A stretch of DNA of 64,000 nucleotides from DAISVY01 sp036826635 (GTDB taxonomy: Bacteria; Zixibacteria; MSB-5A5; GN15; FEB-12): positions 124,001 to 188,000 of the forward strand of contig DAISVY010000003.1 of the NCBI GenBank assembly GCA_036826635.1, given 5' to 3'. The notes below the pieces were generated by a model that saw only the letters and a program-made list of their open reading frames with translations, was not told the DNA's origin and did no database searches. Within the stretch, counting starts at the first letter, position 1; every line of letters begins with the position of its first letter. This document shows positions 25,902 to 33,852 of this stretch, piece by piece. The position numbers and the translations under genes are program-made.

Positions 25902-27023
25902 CTAACCCTCGATCATCTCGACATTGGCCCGCGGGACGATCGCCCGGGAACCGTCGTCAAATTCCACTTCAAGAACCCTGGCCTTGGATTCGGATTCGAG
26001 CACTTGCAGCGGCGACGGCAGTTCGGTTACTTTGCCGAGCTGTCCGAAATAAGGGTGTCGGATAACTCGTATCGGGGAACCGATAGCCAGTCCGCCGATT
26101 TCCGCCTGTACCACCTGCTCGCTTCCCTGGTCACCACTGGCCGGGATTACCACCTCGGGCCGGATAACTCCCGCTCGGATCTGGGTGGCTCCGTTCATAC
26201 ACGCCATCTGTCCTTCGTGGCGCTTGAGCAAATCGAAGGTTTTGGCGGCCATATTGATCTGTCCGAAACCCTCGGTCACAACCAGCGTTGTGGTCGTGTC
26301 TTCCGAACCGGTAATTGCGACACCGATATCGTAACCAAGGAAATCCCTGAGATCTTTGTCGTCGAAACCGCCCACGACGATTCCTCGTACTCCCACTTTG
26401 ATCGCTTTCTTGAGAGCTCCCGCCGTTACCAATGACCCGCCCACGATGATTTTGTCCTTGTGGTTGTCATTGATCATATTCTCTTCGAGAACCGTGGAAC
26501 TGTCATTGGCGGCTATTTTTATCTCGCCGTTGGTTTCACCGCCGATACCGAAAATTCCCTGGACAAAAGCACCAACACAGTCAACCTCGACGCCCTCGTT
26601 GGGAATAACTTCCGTTACCTCACCATCAAGATACGCTTTGACTTCGACGGGGGTCGGTTCGCCGCGCTGGAGAACCTGACCGGTAATGTTCGATATGGAT
26701 TCCAGCGTGCCGTCACAGGTGGCGTTACAATAGTTCTTGAAAATGAACAGGGTCTTCGAAAGGGCAATCGGATCTCCTGTTTTAATGGGATCGCCGGCCT
26801 TCTTAAGCATGACCATGTCGATATCTTCCGGCGGCACGCCCAGTTTGTTGGCGACGTTGATCGGCACGACATTGCCCGGCAGGACGGTGCGCGCCACGAC
26901 GTCGTTCGGTTTTACCCTGTCACCGACCTTAACGATTACGTCTCCCTTAAGAGGGAGAATACGACGTTTCCGGATTAAAAGACGGTCGGTTACTTTAAGT
27001 CCGGGAGTATATGCGTGACCCAT
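25902..27023 (-). CDS. Protein with barrel-sandwich (biotinyl/lipoyl-like) and KOW-like C-terminal segments, in the glmL-like operon
   Basis: A 373-residue soluble protein, ATG with AGAGGAACAG upstream. I do not know the family. What can be seen: an N-terminal region with two half-motifs typical of barrel-sandwich hybrids (LPLKGDVIVKVGDRVKPNDV and ATCDGTLESISNITGQVL, then VEVKAYLDGEVTEVIPNEG); a central Gly-rich alpha/beta region (KIIVGGSLVTAGALKKAIK, GVRGIVVGGFDD, GVAITGSEDTTTTLVVTEGFG); and a C-terminal KOW-like unit (IGSPIRVIRHPYFGQLGKV, VLEVEFDDGSRAIVPRANVE). There is no lysine in a canonical MKM biotinylation context. It is the last gene of the operon headed by the GlmL-like ATPase and probably acts with it, perhaps as an adaptor. 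Confidence 0.7.
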   Translation of the reverse strand: MGHAYTPGLKVTDRLLIRKRRILPLKGDVIVKVGDRVKPNDVVARTVLPGNVVPINVANKLGVPPEDIDMVMLKKAGDPIKTGDPIALSKTLFIFKNYCNATCDGTLESISNITGQVLQRGEPTPVEVKAYLDGEVTEVIPNEGVEVDCVGAFVQGIFGIGGETNGEIKIAANDSSTVLEENMINDNHKDKIIVGGSLVTAGALKKAIKVGVRGIVVGGFDDKDLRDFLGYDIGVAITGSEDTTTTLVVTEGFGQINMAAKTFDLLKRHEGQMACMNGATQIRAGVIRPEVVIPASGDQGSEQVVQAEIGGLAIGSPIRVIRHPYFGQLGKVTELPSPLQVLESESKARVLEVEFDDGSRAIVPRANVEMIEG

Positions 27024-27060
27024 ACTGTTCCTCTTATATGCAAAACAAACTGCTTGCTGC

Positions 27061-27810
27061 TTATGCTCTTCTCTTTACGACCATGTAAGCAACGGCCGCA
27101 AGGACTATAATCAAACCTACTATCAGGGCGACGGAACCGCCCCCTCCGGAATCGCCGCGCCTCTTTTCGATGTCCGCAACCCTGGCCGGTTCGGAGTTCA
27201 TGGCCTCATCGAGATTCTCGGTGGAGAAAGAAGCGAAAATCTGCTGGAAATCCGACAGGCTCGCTTCGAACAAAGAGTCCGGTGCGTAGAAATAGAACCC
27301 CGCAATTCCTTTCTCGTAGAATCTCAAGGCCATCAGGTTCATCTGCGACGATTCGCTGTTCTTGTTCGGTGCGCTGGCCACAGCCAGAATCTGCTGCTCC
27401 CGGTTGAAGGTGATGACCCGTTTACAGTCGGGAGAAATCAACGCTTCGGGCGCGACCTCGGATATGTCCCGTTTGAAACTCTTCTTCATTCCGGCCAGGA
27501 CCGAATCCATCTGGGGGGCGGTCAGCGGGCCCGTCGTGTCAACCGTCAGGATAAGGTATTCACCCTGGAAAACCGGCCCCGAGTCTTTGGAGGCGAAAAC
27601 CGCCTCGTAGTTGGCCTCGTTGCCCGCGCCGGAAATGAAGTAATCGGCGGTACGGTAGTCCACCTGCGACCATGGTTCCGGGTAAGAGATGCTGAACTCA
27701 CCGGTGAAACTGACGTATGTGCCGGCCATGAGACCGGTCGGCAGCAGCGCCAGGGCAATCGGGACAATGATGGCAACCAGGCTCAGCTTTCGGATAACTT
27801 TCAAAGTCAT
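27061..27810 (-). CDS. Secreted protein with C-terminal Gly-rich membrane anchor (GlyGly-CTERM-like)
   Basis: 249 residues; ATG 27810 has AAGGAG upstream. Signal peptide to about residue 30 (LPTGLMA). The extracytoplasmic domain begins TYVSFTGEFSISYPEPWSQVDY, which recalls PsbP/DUF1795-like domains, and includes a conserved-looking GIAGFYFYAPDSLFEAS stretch. The C-terminus is GDSGGGGS, one hydrophobic helix (VALIVGLIIVLAAVAYMVV) and KRRA. That order (Gly run, helix, basic tail) resembles the GlyGly-CTERM signal cut by rhombosortase, but it would also serve as a plain membrane anchor. Second gene of the glmL-like operon, 19 bases after it. Confidence 0.7.
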   Translation of the reverse strand: MTLKVIRKLSLVAIIVPIALALLPTGLMAGTYVSFTGEFSISYPEPWSQVDYRTADYFISGAGNEANYEAVFASKDSGPVFQGEYLILTVDTTGPLTAPQMDSVLAGMKKSFKRDISEVAPEALISPDCKRVITFNREQQILAVASAPNKNSESSQMNLMALRFYEKGIAGFYFYAPDSLFEASLSDFQQIFASFSTENLDEAMNSEPARVADIEKRRGDSGGGGSVALIVGLIIVLAAVAYMVVKRRA

Positions 27811-27829
27811 CGGACAAAGCTCCTTCGGT

Positions 27830-29689
27830 TTACTTGTTCTCCAAAGCATCCACCGGGTAAATGTCAAGTTCGATCATCCACTTCTTAAGGTAGCTGACTC
27901 GATCCTCATCGCTCAGGGAGGAAAGGTCGAAGGGGCGACCACGGCCGTCCAGAATAATTCCGACCACTCCGCCTTCTATTTCCCGTTCCACTTTATTGCC
28001 ATGGCCGGCGCCGACATCGTAGTGCCGTTCGGGCTCAAAAGTCGCCTTGACTTTCTTGGGCAGGCCGTTTTCCTGAACTCCGAGCTTGAACAGCTTCATT
28101 TCCAGGGAGTTGAGGGTGCCTGAAACCTTACCGTCGGGCAACTCAATGGTGTATTTCATGATCGGTCCCGGTTTCTTGCTCGTTCCGGCCGGCGCAATGC
28201 AGGTGCCCAGATGGATCAGGCAGTCTTTCTCGAAGACTTCGGTGGCGGCTTTGGGCTGGACCTCGGTAAGAACCCCGAGCTGCGGCATCATAAAGATTGA
28301 GTCAACCGCCAGGCGCGTGATGCCCTCCGGCATGAAAGCGTCGATCATCATCAGGGCTGACTGCTGTCGTCTCGGAGCATGGGAAAGAACACCGCCCGAT
28401 CCGATCAGCATATCAAGACTCATCATGTTCACGATGGTCTGACCCGAGGCGCTTTGCTCGAAAGCGTCGGCGATTGTCCGCTGCTGCTGGACCCCTTTCA
28501 GCACGGTGGCAAAGGATTTATGCTGTTTGAAAGCGAGCCGCAGGGCCTCTTTGGCGATGGCCTGTTCGAAGATCAATTCTTCCATCGACTGAGGGATGGT
28601 CGTCGGCCTGATCATTTTGTTCTTCACCCGGTTGCGCAGGTCCCGTTCATCCATGTGGAATGGTACCCAGCGCATGACCATCGGCAGGGTGGCCTCGGCG
28701 AACACGTTCGAGACCGAGTATGACATACCCAGGTTGGCTGAAACCGTGCGGTTGAACTCCGGTGTCTGGCCGTCGGGCCGGAAAACCGAGAAAACGTCGG
28801 TCGTCGCACCACCGATGTCCACCCCGACCGCCTCAATATGGTACTGATCCGCGATGGTCTGGATTATGAGTCCAACCGCCCCGGGAGTCGGCATAATGGG
28901 GGCGTCGGTCCAGGACATTAGTTTGCCGTAACCCGGAGCCTGCGCCATTACGTGTTCCATGAACAATTCATGGATTTCCTCACGGGCCGGACCCAGGTTT
29001 TCACGCTCCAGTACGGGCCGAAGGTTGTCGACGGTGCGCAGGTCGACCTTGTCCGAAAGGGTCTTGGCGACCAGATCGGCGGCGTCTTTGTTCCCTGCGT
29101 AGATAATGGGCAATTTGTAACCGGACCCAAGACGGGGGCGCGGATCGGCGGCCGAGACGAGTTCGGCGATTTCAACTACGTGGGTTGTGGTCCCGCCGTC
29201 GATGCCTCCCGACAACAGGATCATGTCCGGACGAAGGTGCCGGATACGTTCGATTTGCTGATGGGGCAGCCGTTTGTCGTTTGAGGCAATGACGTCCATG
29301 ACAATTGCCCCGGCCCCAAGAGCGGCCCGCTCAGCCGATTCGGCGGTCATGGACCGCACCACCCCGGCTACCATCATTTGGAGTCCACCCCCGGCCGACG
29401 AGGTAGAGATATAGACGTCGGTGCCAACTTTGCCGTTTGACGGGCTGATAAACTTGTCGTTCTCGTCGAGCAGCTTACGACCTGAAAGCTCCTCCAACTC
29501 GCCCACGGCGTTGAGGACCCCCATAGTGACGTCTTCAAAGGGTGCTTCTACCGTTGTAGGCGCTTCACCCCGTGACATCAGGCGGTACTCGCCATTCACA
29601 TACTCAATAAGAATGGCTTTGGTGGTCGTCGAGCCACAGTCGGTCGCCACAATTACTTTAATATCATCTTGATTTTCGAACTTCGCCAT
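27830..29689 (-). CDS. glmL: GlmL/MutL-family ASKHA ATPase (glutamate mutase L-like), not linked to a mutase
   Basis: A 619-residue protein, GGGAGCAAC before the ATG. It matches the MutL/GlmL family: phosphate-1 loop ATDCGSTTTKAILIE at the N-terminus, SSAGGGLQMMVAGVVRSMT, LLSGGIDGGTTTHV, the second nucleotide loop VGVDIGGATTDVFSVF near residue 290, and a C-terminal GSGGVLSHAPRR motif. GlmL accompanies coenzyme-B12 glutamate mutase (GlmS/GlmE) as an assumed reactivating chaperone in clostridia, but neither subunit is encoded here. It heads a three-gene operon facing the twelve-gene membrane-module operon, so an ATPase role for that system is inferred. It has its own strong promoter. The symbol reflects family only. 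Confidence 0.85.
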   Translation of the reverse strand: MAKFENQDDIKVIVATDCGSTTTKAILIEYVNGEYRLMSRGEAPTTVEAPFEDVTMGVLNAVGELEELSGRKLLDENDKFISPSNGKVGTDVYISTSSAGGGLQMMVAGVVRSMTAESAERAALGAGAIVMDVIASNDKRLPHQQIERIRHLRPDMILLSGGIDGGTTTHVVEIAELVSAADPRPRLGSGYKLPIIYAGNKDAADLVAKTLSDKVDLRTVDNLRPVLERENLGPAREEIHELFMEHVMAQAPGYGKLMSWTDAPIMPTPGAVGLIIQTIADQYHIEAVGVDIGGATTDVFSVFRPDGQTPEFNRTVSANLGMSYSVSNVFAEATLPMVMRWVPFHMDERDLRNRVKNKMIRPTTIPQSMEELIFEQAIAKEALRLAFKQHKSFATVLKGVQQQRTIADAFEQSASGQTIVNMMSLDMLIGSGGVLSHAPRRQQSALMMIDAFMPEGITRLAVDSIFMMPQLGVLTEVQPKAATEVFEKDCLIHLGTCIAPAGTSKKPGPIMKYTIELPDGKVSGTLNSLEMKLFKLGVQENGLPKKVKATFEPERHYDVGAGHGNKVEREIEGGVVGIILDGRGRPFDLSSLSDEDRVSYLKKWMIELDIYPVDALENK

Positions 29690-30270
29690 GTTGCTCCCGC
29701 CTCAGGAAAAACAGTCAGTCTTGTCCCGCTGGTGTGCTACCCGGCAACGAATCTAATTCGCCAAGTTAACTGTCCGGCAAGGACTTCACATTTTAATCGC
29801 GGATTATACTAAAATATCCAGACCTTGTAAAGAGCCATTTTTTCCTGCATTTTGCCGGCGGTTGCATACAGTCGAGTGGTCGATGCGCTCATGCGTCCGA
29901 TCATCCGGTCTTATGTTATTATGATGTCCTGAATTCCTTCCCTGATGTGATTAAAGGCCGATGTGTGAGTGATTATTATCCCCAATTGTGGCCGTTGCAT
30001 GAGGCTGGCCGGGCTGGTGCCGCGCTTTTCGTATGCCTTGGCCCATAAAGGGTTTGGCGTGTCAGGGCCTTTTTGGGCTTGACTTGGTTCGGGCAGACGG
30101 GTAAATTGCAGCCCTTGTTCTGATGTTTCCTTCTGGGAAATCGCAGAAACCGGCCCTGCATCGCGACGGCCGAAGACATGATTTGACAAACCCCCGGGCT
30201 AAGTCGTCATTGGTACGACTACACAGTCGGGTAGCGACAGATAATCCGGGCTGCAGTTGGGAAAGAGGAT
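29690..30270. other. Divergent control region between the glmL-like operon and the twelve-gene membrane-module operon
   Basis: About 580 bases. It contains the minus-strand promoter at 29803-29831. Several open frames cross it but none has a ribosome binding site or protein-like pattern. For the plus operon only weak candidates were found: a TTGACA at 30183-30188 without a matching -10 box and a GATAAT at 30240-30245. No tRNA or riboswitch fold was recognised. Confidence 0.6.
29803..29831 (-). promoter_or_regulatory. Sigma-70-type promoter of the glmL-like operon
   Basis: Read on minus: TTTACA (29831-29826), 17 bases, TATAAT (29808-29803). The leader is about 105 bases. Confidence 0.78.
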
Positions 30271-31545
30271 TTGAAATTGCACGGTCAGATTTTTCCACGG
30301 GGTCGCTTTTCGGTTCTGTTTCTCGCCGTTGTTTTCGCAACTATTCTCTTGATTATTGGTACGGCGTCGGCTGATGAGTTGACGGTTCAAAGGGACACGC
30401 TCATCGGGGAAGACTCGGTTATTGAGGTCATCCCGCTTCGCCCCACACCGGAACTCGAAGTAAAGGACGCCCCCAATGACGAGGGCGGCTCGATAGATAT
30501 CTTCTGGTCATTGTCGCCCGACGATGTGAAGGGCGGGATGGTCACGGGCTATCGCATTCTTCGGGCGGTTTTGTTCGAAGGTCAGCCGGGTGAGTTCGAG
30601 GAAGTGGGCGATGTGCCTTCGAAGGAGACCTTCTTCCGCGATGGTAATGTGATCAACGGTGTTGATTATGTGTATCGGGTCGCGACGATCGGTAAGCAGT
30701 TCTTGCATGGCGATACGGTGATGTCTACGGCGGAATCCCGGACGGTGGGTCCGGTGTCCTCCTCGGCTCAATGGTTTGATTTCCGACGTATCAATGTCTT
30801 TGTCGGTATCTTCCTGTTGAGCTTCTTTATTATATATATGATTATGCAGGCCAGGGCCGGCAAGCCGCTGTTCATTCGGAAAATAGCCGGGATGGAGGCA
30901 GTTGACGAAGCCGTGGGGCGTGCCACCGAAATGGGCCGCAAGATATTTTACATCCCCGGCATCAATGATATGGACAACGTCCAGACTATCGCCGGTATCA
31001 CCATCCTGGGGCGTGTGGCGGAGCTGGCCGCCCAGTATGAGACCTGGCTTGAAGTGCCGGTGTGTCGGTCGCTGGTGCTGGTGACGGCCAAGGAAGTGGT
31101 CAAAAGCGCCTATACCAAAGCGGGACGGCCGGACGCTTTTCATGAAAATCAGGTGCACTACCTGACCGATGACCAGTTCGGTTATGCTGCGGCTATCGAC
31201 GGTATGGTGGTGAGGGAGAAGCCGGCGACTATATTCTACATGGGGGCGTTTTTTGCCGAATCATTGATCCTTGCCGAGACGGGCAACGCCACCGGCGCAA
31301 TCCAGATTGCCGGTACGGCTATGCCTTCGCAGTTGCCTTTCTTCGTGGCGGCCTGCGACTATACTCTTATCGGTGAGGAGCTTTTTGCCGCTTCCGCCTA
31401 TCTGTCCAAAGAACCCATGCAGCTCGGTTCGTTGAAAGGACAGGATATGGGCAAAGCGGTTATTCTGGTGGCTATTATTCTGGGAATCGTATTGGAAACA
31501 TTCGGGATCTGGGACCTTTCCAGCCTGTTTTCAGTGATTGAGTAG
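30271..31545 (+). CDS. Membrane module A, gene 1: secreted FN3 domain - TM - conserved cytoplasmic domain (DUF6754-like)
   Basis: 424 residues from TTG 30271; TTG 30277 is better spaced from GAAAGAGG and may be the true start. Signal or anchor 12-34, an FN3-like domain at about 58-145 beginning with an acidic DAPNDEGGSIDIFW motif, a membrane helix at 175-193, a cytoplasmic domain at 196-393 and a last helix at 394-412. Motifs shared with the two paralogues: GRATEMGR (216-223), IPGINDMD (228-235), AGRPD (284-288), FFAESLILAETG (327-338), IQIAGT and ACDYTLIGEELFAASAYL (361-378). I believe databases call the domain DUF6754; function unknown. It heads the operon; gene 2 begins 2 bases later. Confidence 0.82.
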   Translation: MKLHGQIFPRGRFSVLFLAVVFATILLIIGTASADELTVQRDTLIGEDSVIEVIPLRPTPELEVKDAPNDEGGSIDIFWSLSPDDVKGGMVTGYRILRAVLFEGQPGEFEEVGDVPSKETFFRDGNVINGVDYVYRVATIGKQFLHGDTVMSTAESRTVGPVSSSAQWFDFRRINVFVGIFLLSFFIIYMIMQARAGKPLFIRKIAGMEAVDEAVGRATEMGRKIFYIPGINDMDNVQTIAGITILGRVAELAAQYETWLEVPVCRSLVLVTAKEVVKSAYTKAGRPDAFHENQVHYLTDDQFGYAAAIDGMVVREKPATIFYMGAFFAESLILAETGNATGAIQIAGTAMPSQLPFFVAACDYTLIGEELFAASAYLSKEPMQLGSLKGQDMGKAVILVAIILGIVLETFGIWDLSSLFSVIE

Positions 31546-31547
31546 TT

Positions 31548-32198
31548 ATGCGCAGAGAAATACCTCTTCTTATCACTACGATTGTCGGCGTTGCTTTCGT
31601 TATACAGTATTTCATTCCGCACTTCCCCTTTAACAAAATGAATGGATGGTTTTCCGACTGGTTCTCCATTGTGCAGGCCTGTGCCATTATTCTTGGTTCA
31701 TTGAACCTGCTCATGATTTCGGGTCAGAAAATCATCAAGCGCAAGGACGACTGGGGTTATGCGGTAGTGATTATACTGTCCTTTTTGTTAATTACGATTA
31801 TCGGTTTCGCCGGCGGCACCGGTTTCCGTGAATTGGGCACCGGTTTCGACTGGCTGTACAATTATATGTACATACCGTTGTCGGCGACCATGTACGCGAT
31901 TCTGGCGTTCTTTGTCGCCTCCGCTTCGTACCGGGCCTTCAGAGCTCGTAACGCCGAAGCTACCCTGTTGCTTGTCGCGGCGCTTCTGGTTATGCTCGGA
32001 CGGGTTCCGGTGGGCGATTTGCTCACTCAGTTTATGCCGGATGGGTATCGCCTGTCGAGCCTGGCTTCATGGGTGATGAACTTCCCCCAGACGGCCGGTC
32101 AGCGGGCCATTATGATAGGTATTGCGCTGGGTCTGGTGTCAACATCGCTGCGTATCATCCTGGGAATTGAACGTTCGCACCTGGGAGGAGGGGAGTAG
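31548..32198 (+). CDS. Membrane module A, gene 2: polytopic membrane protein
   Basis: 216 residues with about six membrane helices (6-24, 38-57, 69-88, 108-128, 137-153, 184-203). Conserved with the copies at 35120 and 38988: ATMYxxLAFFVASASYRAFRARN (here about 113-135), a basic cluster that probably lies at the cytoplasmic face, and a C-terminal AGQRAIMIGIALGLVS followed by a short tail ILGIERSHLG. No transporter or enzyme motif is known to me. Closely packed between genes 1 and 3 (gaps of 2 and 3 bases), so the products are probably made in a fixed ratio for one complex. Confidence 0.82.
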   Translation: MRREIPLLITTIVGVAFVIQYFIPHFPFNKMNGWFSDWFSIVQACAIILGSLNLLMISGQKIIKRKDDWGYAVVIILSFLLITIIGFAGGTGFRELGTGFDWLYNYMYIPLSATMYAILAFFVASASYRAFRARNAEATLLLVAALLVMLGRVPVGDLLTQFMPDGYRLSSLASWVMNFPQTAGQRAIMIGIALGLVSTSLRIILGIERSHLGGGE

Positions 32199-32201
32199 AT
32201 T

Positions 32202-33212
32202 ATGAAAATCAGGCGCGGCGAACTTATCTTTCTGATCATACTGATAGTTTTCAGTGTTCTTGCCTACCTTGGCAAAGTGTTCGGCTGGCATCATGGTTTC
32301 CAGTTCTCGGGTGGTCTGTCATTCGTGATCATCGGTTTGCTGGCGCTGTCGTTGTTGTGGATTCTGGTGTTGACCGTCATGGGTAAGTTGATCGAACGTC
32401 GGATCGTATTTCTCTATGTCGGTATCGCGGTGGCCTTGCCGTTGCTGATGTCTCTTTCGCAGAACATCCCGGCATCCGAAGAAGTTCGGCAGGTCTACGA
32501 CGAACTGCACCGCCTTTCGCCGGGTTCGAAAGTGCTCGTATCGTTCGACTACGACCCGGCCTCGGCGCCGGAGTTGCAACCGATGGCCGATGCCTTTATC
32601 AACGAATGTTTCGAACTCGGGCACAAGGTCATCGTTCTCGGGCTCTGGCCGCAGGGACCGCAGCAGGCCAATATGGCTATTGAGAAAGTTCTCAGTCGTC
32701 CCAGTATCAAGGAAAAGAACCTGAAGTACGGCGTTGACTATGTCAATCTCGGCTATCAGGCGGGCGGCGAGTTCGTTATCCAGAGAATGGGTTCGGATTT
32801 CAAGTCGATGTTTAAGACCGATTATAGCGGCCGACCCTATTCTGATCTTCCTCTTGTCAAAAATGTAAAGAACTTCTCCAATATAGATTATTCGTTCAAT
32901 CTCTCGGCCGGGTTTGTGGGCACGGTCGAATGGGTGCAGGTGGCGGTTGACCGCTACGGTCTCAGGCTGGGAGCCGGCAACACGGCCGTTCAGGCCCCGA
33001 CTATTTATCCGTACCTTCGTTCTAAGCAGGTCAGGGGTTTGCTTGGCGGCATGAGCGGTGCGGCGGAGTTCGAGCGTTTGACGGAGAATCAGGGGAAGGC
33101 GACTAAGTTCATGTTGTCGCAGTCGCTCTCGCATGTAATTGTCATCATGTTTATTATCATCGGAAACGTGGCTTTCTTTATGGGCGGCCGCAAATCGGCC
33201 TTGAAGGAATAG
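32202..33212 (+). CDS. Membrane module A, gene 3: membrane-anchored extracytoplasmic alpha/beta protein
   Basis: 336 residues. Three N-terminal helices (8-26, 39-60, 68-85) and one at the C-terminus (about 303-324) enclose a soluble domain. By the positive-inside rule (GKLIERR between helices 2 and 3, GGRKSALKE at the end) the domain faces outward. It begins GSKVLVSFDYDPASAPELQPMA, a strand followed by a DYDP motif kept in all three copies, then KVIVLGLWPQGP, so a Rossmann-like or periplasmic-binding-like fold is possible. Near the C-terminus GLLGGMSGAAEFE is also shared. Function is unknown. Confidence 0.82.
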   Translation: MKIRRGELIFLIILIVFSVLAYLGKVFGWHHGFQFSGGLSFVIIGLLALSLLWILVLTVMGKLIERRIVFLYVGIAVALPLLMSLSQNIPASEEVRQVYDELHRLSPGSKVLVSFDYDPASAPELQPMADAFINECFELGHKVIVLGLWPQGPQQANMAIEKVLSRPSIKEKNLKYGVDYVNLGYQAGGEFVIQRMGSDFKSMFKTDYSGRPYSDLPLVKNVKNFSNIDYSFNLSAGFVGTVEWVQVAVDRYGLRLGAGNTAVQAPTIYPYLRSKQVRGLLGGMSGAAEFERLTENQGKATKFMLSQSLSHVIVIMFIIIGNVAFFMGGRKSALKE

Positions 33213-33228
33213 GACGGAGCAGTCGGTT

Positions 33229-33852
33229 ATGGAGCATTTTGGAGTCTGGGTGGCTGCATTCCTCACGCTGGGAATCTACTCGTTTCTATATAGAGACAAT
33301 CCCTGGTACAAACTTTCCGAGGCCATTTTCATCGGTCTCTCGGCCGGTTATTGGGTTGTAACACTGTTCTGGGATAATTTTTACGGCAAATTCTGGGTCG
33401 GGCACGGTGATGATCCCTGGCTGTGGGTGGGCGCGGTGCTCGGTTTCCTGATGTTGTTGCGTCTGGTGCCGAAGATAGGCTGGATCTCGCGCTGGCCCCT
33501 TTCTTTCATCGTGGGAGCGACCGCCGGCCTGTGGATGATGAACTACTTTTCTTCGAACGTCATGCTTCAGGTCAAAGACACCATCATGCCGCTTTTCGGG
33601 AAGGGCTATAGTGCTTCCATTTATGATATCATCGGCAACATTGTGATCGCCGTGGGGACATTCACGGGGCTGGTGTATTTCTTTTTCTCCAAGGAACACA
33701 AGGGTGCTTTCGGCCGGACGGCCCGGGTCGGCATCTTCTTTATAATGGTAACATTCGGTGCGTCCTTCGGTTACACCGTGATGAGCCGTATGTCTCTGCT
33801 TATCGGCCGCATTGATTTCCTGTTGAGCGACTGGCTGGGGTTGGTACAGTAG
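33229..33852 (+). CDS. Membrane module A, gene 4: polytopic membrane protein
   Basis: 207 residues with about six helices (4-20, 31-49, 65-80, 88-107, 133-153, 165-190). Family motifs shared with the copies at 36701 and 40699: FLTLGIYSFLYRDNPWYK at the N-terminus, SRWPLSFIVG, LVYFFFSKEHKGAFGR and FGASFGYTVMSRMSLL near the C-terminus. This is the shortest copy. Its TAG stop overlaps the GTG that may start module B gene 1, so the two modules are translationally linked. Confidence 0.82.
   Translation: MEHFGVWVAAFLTLGIYSFLYRDNPWYKLSEAIFIGLSAGYWVVTLFWDNFYGKFWVGHGDDPWLWVGAVLGFLMLLRLVPKIGWISRWPLSFIVGATAGLWMMNYFSSNVMLQVKDTIMPLFGKGYSASIYDIIGNIVIAVGTFTGLVYFFFSKEHKGAFGRTARVGIFFIMVTFGASFGYTVMSRMSLLIGRIDFLLSDWLGLVQ

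Noticed and set aside
27830..29689. Reading the GlmL-like gene as evidence of glutamate fermentation
   Set aside because: No GlmS or GlmE subunit is in the window, so the pathway cannot be claimed.
29690..30270. Possible tRNA or riboswitch in the control region
   Set aside because: I looked for cloverleaf-type pairings and conserved riboswitch boxes and found none that hold.
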